Shown here piece by piece: positions 57,042 through 64,000 of a stretch of DNA of 64,000 nt. Below the pieces are notes generated by a model. The model was not told the DNA's origin and searched no databases. It saw only the letters and a program-made list of their open reading frames with translations. The DNA comes from Pezicula radicicola. Taxonomy: Eukaryota; Ascomycota; Leotiomycetes; Helotiales; Dermateaceae. Positions within the stretch are counted from its first letter, which is position 1. Every line of letters begins with the position of its first letter. The DNA lies in contig PDUO01000001.1 in NCBI GenBank assembly GCA_003008705.1, positions 1,915,694 to 1,979,693 on the forward strand. Direction: 5' to 3'. The position numbers were made by a program, and so were the translations under genes.

Positions 57042-60000
57042 ATGGCAGCATCAACAATACGAACAACCCCCTTCCCAAGCTATCAAGAGCCCGAAATGAA
57101 CACCAACAACATCAACACCGCATCCGCATCGCGAGCCCATCATCATAACTCCTGGGGTGCCACTGATCCATGGGTCAATGTCGGCATGGAGTATCAGTTT
57201 CCAGCAAGTCAGAAGCAAGATTATGGTCAAGCTCAAGATCGGACTTTTGGGAAGAGCGAGAGACTTATTGATGTTACTCCTTTACCTGATCTACCTACTT
57301 GGGGTAATCGAGATTACGCTGCGCAAGTTCCTGTTGCGAATGGTGAGCAGCTGTATGGCAATGCTGATCAAGGCATGCTTGGTGGAATGGTATGTCCGAC
57401 ACCCCTTACCTTCTCACTTTCACCTTCACTTTCAACGTCGAAACTAAAATTGAAACTAACACAAGAAATCACAGGAGGGCAATGCCTGGGGAGACATAAA
57501 CGCGCAAGAAACACAACCAGAATTCCAATATCAAAAACACCAACCCAACTCACCCCTCCCAACCCAATATCAACTCAACAAACCTACACGCGGACGCTCG
57601 ACAATGCAAAACGCAGAAAACATAATTCAACTACGGATTCAAAATGCGGTATTGCAGAATGAATTGAGACATGCTAGATTTGCCAAAGATGAAGCTGTGC
57701 AGAGTAGTGTTCTCATTACTAGGAGTTTGGCGAGAGTTATTCCGCAGGTTCAGGCTCATTCTCAATCGCGGTCTCAAGGTCAAGCATATTATCAGACACA
57801 GGGTCAACAGACTGGAGAGCAACGCGTTTATGTTCCAAGACAATATCCTGCTCCTCCTTATCCACCTGGTTTGGTACGACCTCAACCTCAACAACAGAGC
57901 TTGGTTCAACGTCCATATCCTGCTCCTAAATACCCACCTGGTCTTACGCAACCACAGGCACAGCAAAATGTCACTGTTGATCGTAGACTCACCGTCCCTG
58001 TGTACCCTCCTAGTTTCATGGAGGCGCAGCAACAGCAGCATATCACTGTTGACCGACCATACCCAGCACCAGCTTTCCCGCCAGGATTACCACAATCTCA
58101 GCACCGCGGACATATTCAACGCCAATACCCAACACCTGCATTCCCGCCGGGCCTCACTAAACCAGCACAACCAGTAAATGAACAGTACACTCAGACTCAA
58201 GCTCAAGCCGCTGAATGCTCAACCGACAATGCAGTCAATAGCCTCCGTTCCTCACTTGAATCAATGCAAAAAGAGCTCCTTGCACTTCGTTCTGAGAATT
58301 CAGAACTTAAAGAACGTATGAGATCAATGATTGAGATTCCAGATGGAGCTCAGAAGATTATGTTGGTTGACGGTTCTTTGCTTGATTTGGAGACTTTGAG
58401 TATGGAAGCAGAGCGTGTTTTTGCTCACAAGACTGTAGAGCATACGGAGTTCGTGGCTGCTGAGAAGTTAAAGGATCTCGCTGGAGATGAATATGTTTCT
58501 CCTGCTTCACCTACTAAGAAGTCAAGAAGACGTGTTGGTGAGAGAATGAGAGATCATAGACTTAGCAACCAAGCTGAACCACGAGCTGGCTTGGCTACAA
58601 CTAAAGATGTCTTCAATGATGAAGCAACCAGTATCTCAGCAGTATCCCTCACAGAATCGCGTACGCCGCCACCACCACAACCCAAATTCTGGAAGCCAGA
58701 TACATCTCGCGTCAGCGTTCAAGGCAACTCTTGGCACGACGATGATGTATTCGCTCCCGCTCCACAAGAAAAGGGTAAAGAGCTAGGAGACTTGGGTATG
58801 CACAGCCTAGATGACATCCTAGGAAGTGACTCTGGAAAGTCAGAAGACGATGTATCCATGCCCACAACACCGGGTAAAGAATCTCACAACCACTACCACG
58901 GATTCTCAGCCGATGCAGAGATTAAAGAAGGACAATTTCAAACCGCTGACATGAGTCGTTATCAAAACATGAAATTCCCTTCTCCAAAGATTGAGAAGAC
59001 TGGATTTGAGATTGAGCAGGATAAAGTTGTTAAGGGGAGAGAATATGATTTTGAGAAAGAAAAGAAGGCTGAGTTGGAGCTTTCGGACCAGACTCGTGCT
59101 TCGATTCGTGCGAGAGTTGGTGATCCACCGCGGATGGGAGGACGTGGTGATTATCATTTCACTCGCGATTATAACAGATTCAATACGTCATTTGGTTCAG
59201 CACCGGAGTTTGGTCATGAGAGTAGTTTCAACTTACCTTCTGATCATGATCAGAGTGGTTTGTGGAACTCTCGTGAGGAGAGACAGGAGGCCATTATGAC
59301 GCACAAGCAGGTTGTTGTTCAATCAAGGGGCACTGAGCCTGTGTTCCCTGATCTCTTCCGCTATGGCATTCAATACGTCCCTGCTGAGACTGATGGCAAC
59401 TATATCCGTGCAGTCATCATTACAGATTTACCGAAGGATATCGAGATGCGAGATGTCTTGGCGAGAGTTAGAGGAGGCGAGATCGTGAGTGCAGTCTTGA
59501 TGGATACAATCAAGCTCACAGGTGGAATGTCTGCTCTGGTAGTTTTCGTCACCGAGGGTGCGGCGGCTGAGTACGTCGAATACACGACAAGCCATCCCAT
59601 CTCCTTCATCACCGAGTCATTCCCAACAGCAAAGAAGGCAACGACCTGGCTTATCAATACACCAACATTCCCCATGAACGTACCGATGAAGAACCGCATT
59701 TACAAACACGGCCAAACCCGATGCCTTCTCATTTCCAACCTCTCTACACCCATCGACCACAACGAGATCCACTACCTTACTCGCGATCTCGCCGGCGGTG
59801 GTGTAAACAAACCTGGTAACACTTACCGAGCCGAGTCTCTCGTCGACGTCTTCGTTGACGATGAAGAGGGTTCGATTAAGTTGGAATTCGCGAGCATTAA
59901 TACGGCTGGTAGTTCATATGGTATGTTGACTGCCTTTAGGCATTACAGACACCTGGCTGTCCGCTTTGTGGAGGATCCATGTAGTAGACCATTGAGTGAT

Positions 60001-61563
60001 CTCAGCGCACCTGTTGGACCAAGACAGCCTGACCATAATCGTCTTGCTCTATACCGTCCCCAGGAATTCGTTTCCCCCTTTCAACAAGAATCCAACCGCC
60101 CTACTCCACTCGTTATGAGATCGTCATCCTCGGAGCGCGAGTCTTTCACCAACCGTATGCGAAATGTTAAGACCAACGGAGATCTGTGGAAGTTCCTCGC
60201 GGACCCACAATCTGCAAAGAACGAAAATTCCAGTGATGAAGTAGGAAATAATGAAGCGGATGCTATTCCAAAGAGTGGTTTGAAGTTGAGACTCAGCTCC
60301 ATTGAAATTCCAAGTTATGGCGGCAGCTGGGCGGATGAGATGATGGAAGAAGCTCAAGGTCCCACAAATACCACTCCAGATACTACTTCTCAATCACCAA
60401 AGGGTGATCCCGAAAGCGCCACACCTGCACCTTCTACCCCAGGCCTATCACCATCAGATTCTCTTACTCTAATTCTTATCGACGTCTTAACCCCAAAGAC
60501 TTCAAGTCAAGAGGTGAAAGTCAGAGATGAAGAAAAGGAGAAGGTATCATCACCATCAAGACGCCCCAACCTCGACTACGGCGGCTTCAGAAAACCTCCT
60601 GTCGGGTTAGCTGGTAGTAAATATGCTACAGCCGTCCCTTCATTTAGTGACAACACGCCCACTCCTACTGCGCACCCTAGATCCAGAGGTGAAAACGATG
60701 GGGTTACACCAAGAGCACTGGGCCTCTCTCGCGAAGGAAGCAAGTTGCGTTTTGGTGTCTCGGCTTCTCAAAATGAGGGTCTCTTGATTGATACCTCAGT
60801 TCGCAGTGCAGTGAAGCAGCGTAAGAGCGCGGAGGATCTGAAGGAGGCGTTCGGTGTTAGTACTCCAGTTGCTGAGCGACCACTTATTGACACATCAGTT
60901 CGCACTACAGTAAAGCGGCGCAAGAGCGAGGAAGATTTGAAGGAAGCTTTCGGACTAGAGCCACCTCTAATCGATACCTCAATCCGCACCGCAGTGAAGC
61001 AGCGCAAGAGCGAGGATGATTTGAAAGAGGCTTTTGGTGTTGGCACCGCAGAGACCAAGAAACAGTCAAAGATCATTAGCGCAAAAGAATACCTTCAGCA
61101 ACTGAAAGAACAAGAATCTGCAGTTAAAGCTAAGATGCAACAGCAAAATGAAATCAACATTCCAGGCGACAGTGTATCATGGATTTCTCAGCAAGCTCAT
61201 GGTTCTGGACCTCAGAAGAGAAAGCGAGGCTTTGAACCAAACGATCCGAGAGTTGATGCCGCATCGAGAGACTTGGCTCAAGTGGACGAGTTGTTTGCTG
61301 CTGAGTCTGCTGAGTTTGCTGGTAAGGAAAGTAAGAATCCAGATGAGATTTCCCTTTCTGACACAGAAGACGAGAGAGAAATTAACATTGGACATATGGA
61401 TGGCGTCGCTGTCGAGGGAACCAAAGGAGATTCACTGGCTGAGCAGGACAGTGAGAGCCCATATGAGATCTCTCTTCCTGATTCAGAAGACGAGGATGGG
61501 GCTACTTTCGAGGATATTGAGAAGCGAGAGGATATCGCTCTCCCCGTCGATGATAGTATTTAA
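57042..61563 (+). CDS. Large repeat-rich protein with RRM-like domains
   Basis: Exons 57042-57389 and 57475-61563 (85-nt intron, GTATGT/CACAG) give 1,478 residues. The order is: a disordered N-terminus; a short helix (ENIIQLRIQNAVLQNELRHARFAKDEA); a Gln/Pro block with five YPxPxxPPGL-type repeats (about 238-350); a coiled coil (about 370-400); two RRM-like folds with RNP-like strands RAVIITDLPKDIEM (about 759) and TRCLLISNLSTPID (about 863); three tandem copies of LIDTSVRxxVKxRKSxEDLKEAFG (about 1218-1306); and two acidic motifs EISLSDTEDE and EISLPDSEDE near the end. It is probably an RNA-binding scaffold of the nucleus or of RNP granules. The target is unknown. Confidence 0.85.
60784..61044 (+). 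repeat. Three tandem coding repeats of about 25-30 codons
   Basis: Three in-frame units within the RRM-like gene each encode LIDTSxRxxVKxRKSxxDLKEAFG. They start at about 60784, 60882 and 60967. The DNA copies have diverged at synonymous sites while the protein motif is kept, which suggests selection on the motif. Confidence 0.85.
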
Positions 61564-62578
61564 TGGGATGCGATTTTGGCTGGGAATAAGGAGTTTAGGA
61601 CATAGATAAGACGCCAAAATGGTTCTTCATCTCTGGATCCAGAAAGCCGCTATGAATCCACTGGAATCATGGTAGATACCAGCATTACATGAGGGGAACT
61701 GGGAGGAAAGAAAGCATAGTTAAAGGACTTTTAACGAGAAAAGGATGGGATATATGAATATACAATACTATGCATGTAAAAGCCTGTTGGTTCCCATTCT
61801 TCGTCCTTCTGACTGTGAGTGCTGCAAATGTCAACTAAAAATAGTCACTTGGTTGCTCAAAGGAAGTGAGAAATTCTGCTGGGTTCCGTAACATAGCAAC
61901 CTATTAGAAACCTAGGTAATTTAATGTGCTCTTAGACTGAATCAAACTCGCAGCAAAGGGGTTGAATTTTCCAGAAAAATTATGATAGTGAAAGTGGTCC
62001 CTAAGTGTCAGGGTGCTTCTGATGGCCTTGGTAGCGAGGGATTATTCTTACTCAGAGAGAACTGCCTCCCCGATACCCTAGAATTTATGCACCTACCTGG
62101 AAGCAAATCAGCAAATGTTCTTTTCAGAACTCAGGAAATCGATGCTCAATTCATTAACACGACTGGCGTGTGCTTTGATCCATATATGCTACCATCAAGC
62201 ACTTCTTTAAACCATGCTCCGTCGCACAATGGTCTCATGATGATCTCAACATAATACTACTCTCTTACGGTCCAAAATATCAAGACATGCACAAGACGCA
62301 AAAGCTCGCAAAGACTATACCGGCTTATATCATCGCAAAATACCTTGTCTCTGTCCCGACTCTATGCGCCTCCTCTACTCCCCTTCCATTCTTTATTAGA
62401 TCGTGCTTGCTATTAGTAGCCACGAATGGGTATCAAGAGTCAATCCGGGGTGGGCTTCGTGAATCGCCTTTGCTCCCCTTGCGAAACGGTGACGAGGAAC
62501 GACTGGTCTGATCAACACTGTCCAATGATTCAAGTCAGCCTCAACCCCTAAAGTCTGCACCACAAATGAATGAAGGTA
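61564..62578. other. Intergenic region between convergent genes
   Basis: About 1 kb between the 3' ends of the RRM-like and deneddylase genes. A 90-codon plus-strand ATG ORF (61982-62254) has no recognisable features and is not called. Confidence 0.5.
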
Positions 62579-63557
62579 TCAGAATACGCACGATCTCCTC
62601 CGTTCACCCTCCTTTCTAAAGCCCTCAATAGTCCTCAACATCTCTTTCCTTCCCCCATTAGCATCTACCAGTTTTCCTCCCATACTCATGCTGACTTTCT
62701 CCCTTGCATTTGCAGACAGCAAACGAGAGAGCAACAAATGCCGCATCTGTATACAGACATAAACCCCACAGTCGCTGCTATTTTCCTGCTGTGGACTATC
62801 ATCCAGATTCAAAAATCTCAACTGCCGCCCCAGCAAAATCGCCAGCTTGTTTGTCGCAAGTCTCGCCTCGTTATAATTACTCGGACTCAAGCTATCGTAA
62901 TGGAAAGCCACGCCATCTATCACAGAAACAAGGAGTAAAGACCAGTGCGATCCGCCTTCGGCGATGGTCACTGAACGGGCGTCGTTTATGGGTAGGAAAA
63001 TGTGTGTTGTGCGGGTGAAGTCTGGGAGGGCGGATTTAATCGTAAGTGGATCGGGGGTTTGCATCAACATGAAGGCCATGCTGGGTCGGAGGAGAACGAT
63101 GTGCGAGGAGGGGTATTTGCAGAGCTGTTCGCGCTCGAGGTATCTAGGTAGGGTCGTCAGGTCAGAGGCAGGTCGATGGAGGAGGGTTGGAAAGGTAGGC
63201 TGTACTCTTCCCAGAACGCTATTGTCTACAAAGAAACTATTAGCCATTACAAGACCAGGGTATTTGACTAGGAGACAGTACATTATCCGTGAGCCAGTCA
63301 TTCTTGAGAGTATCGACGTCCTCCTTCGTGACTACGTAGTCTCGTCAGTGCCGTTTCACTCTCGTCTGCCTTTGTGCCCGGCCTCACAGGCCCCAAGAGA
63401 ACCTACGTCGGATATCATAGTCTGTTTTTGAAGATTAGCCTCTATCCATATTTGGCATTCATACTATAGCAAAATGATGAAGATACTCACAGCTCAAATA
63501 GGCATCGTCAGGCGATAACTGCGTAATCCCAAAACGCCTGGTCAGCCTCCGTAACAT
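62579..63557 (-). CDS. DEN1: NEDD8/Rub1-specific cysteine protease (DEN1/SENP8, Ulp1 family)
   Basis: Exons on the minus strand are 63491-63557, 63407-63421, 63282-63331, 63206-63225 and 62579-63143, giving 238 residues, close to the usual size. DEN1 (DenA in Aspergillus) removes NEDD8 from cullins and other proteins. The joined N-terminus reads QLSPDDAYLS-YYDIRL-TKEDVDTLKNDWLTDN-TIAFWEEYLEREQL, the hallmark of the family. The catalytic residues are His117 (GGSHWSLLL), Asp134 (HYDSLS), the oxyanion Gln170 (SPQQENSS) and Cys176 (SSDCGVYVC). Exons 2 and 4 are only 15 and 20 nt. Every internal intron has GT-AG ends and the phases agree. The precise start (ATG at 63557) is the weakest point. Confidence 0.85.
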
Positions 63558-64000
63558 TGAGCTCATTGTTCCCTAGCTCTTGTACGAGGAGGAAGAGACG
63601 TACAGTGTCTCCAAAATGCCTACTCACTCTCCCTTTGAAAGGGTGGAATCCTCCATCGCGGGGCATTGTGTTTGCGTATCGCTTTGATTGTGTTTCCTGC
63701 TGCAAGACAGGTCTCGGATAGAGTTGATGACGCGCTCTAAAGGGGATTGAGTTGCACGATGTGTCGATGCTCGTACTTCTCGACTGGCAATAAATAAGTT
63801 CGTGAACAGCTTTGAGATTTCGTAGAGCAGAATATCTTGTGATCGTACTGGAATTCCGACTCATGTACTTCGTACAGCGAGGGAGGGGGACAGTTTGGTG
63901 GGGAGGACATAGAGCGGGCTCGGCTCTTTGTTTGCTGCGGCTTGGGTCTTGTACGACTCCGGATCACATCGCGGTCTGTGGCTGGGCCGAACTGCGAATG
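63558..64000. other. Right-edge region, upstream of the deneddylase gene
   Basis: Promoter side of the deneddylase. A minus-strand ATG ORF (63508-63864) overlaps the first exon in another frame and could be leader sequence. No independent gene can be supported. Confidence 0.4.

Noticed and set aside
61982..62254. 90-codon plus-strand ORF between convergent genes
   Set aside because: No family features, and its position between two 3' ends argues against a gene.
63508..63864. 118-codon minus-strand ORF at the right edge
   Set aside because: It overlaps the first deneddylase exon in another frame; only the deneddylase frame continues into conserved motifs.

Overview
The window reads as nuclear chromosomal DNA of a filamentous ascomycete (Pezizomycotina). 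The coding style suggests a leotiomycete, but the sequence alone does not prove it. The evidence is short GT-AG introns of about 45-150 nt with CTAAC-like branch sites, A/T-rich intergenic DNA, and a typical fungal gene set: PEX1, MCM7, UBA4, SLX9, PAM17, a MYND protein, an FMO-DUF6314 fusion and Arp1-type amidases. Exon structures were worked out by hand from splice sites and reading-frame phase.

Layout. Positions 1-9500 are gene-poor: the 3' end of one gene, one BTB/POZ gene, and long A/T-rich stretches with decayed repeats. Positions 9.5-25.6 kb are an accessory-looking block: a MYND zinc-finger protein, an amidase that has lost two of its three catalytic residues, a small secreted protein, an FMO fused to DUF6314 (with an apparent 1-nt frameshift), an anion:cation symporter-type MFS permease divergent from the FMO, and a secreted, catalytically intact amidase of the same family as the first. 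Positions 26-42.5 kb are a dense housekeeping block, mostly arranged as divergent pairs: PEX1/MCM7 with MluI cell-cycle boxes between them, UBA4/SLX9, a TIM-barrel isomerase/dehydratase-like gene, and PAM17/chromodomain protein. Positions 43.5-49 kb hold a large ABCC transporter. Positions 49-64 kb hold a 233-bp MITE, a cysteine-rich single-pass membrane protein, an uncharacterised protein with a duplicated exon, a 1,478-residue repeat-rich protein with RRM-like domains, and a DEN1/SENP8-type deneddylase encoded by five exons, two of them very small.

Functional picture. FMO, permease and secreted amidase at 17-25.6 kb could form a small uptake/degradation or tailoring unit for an amide compound, with the catalytically dead amidase as a diverged relative. 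That is inference from proximity and family only. The core genes serve unrelated processes: peroxisome import, replication licensing, Urm1/tRNA thiolation, ribosome biogenesis and mitochondrial import. The most unusual features are the pseudo-amidase, an 8-nt microexon in its active relative, a dispersed 18-nt-period repeat family (three arrays plus palindromic single copies inside introns), the MITE, an ATG-only first exon in SLX9, and exon duplication in the gene at 54 kb.
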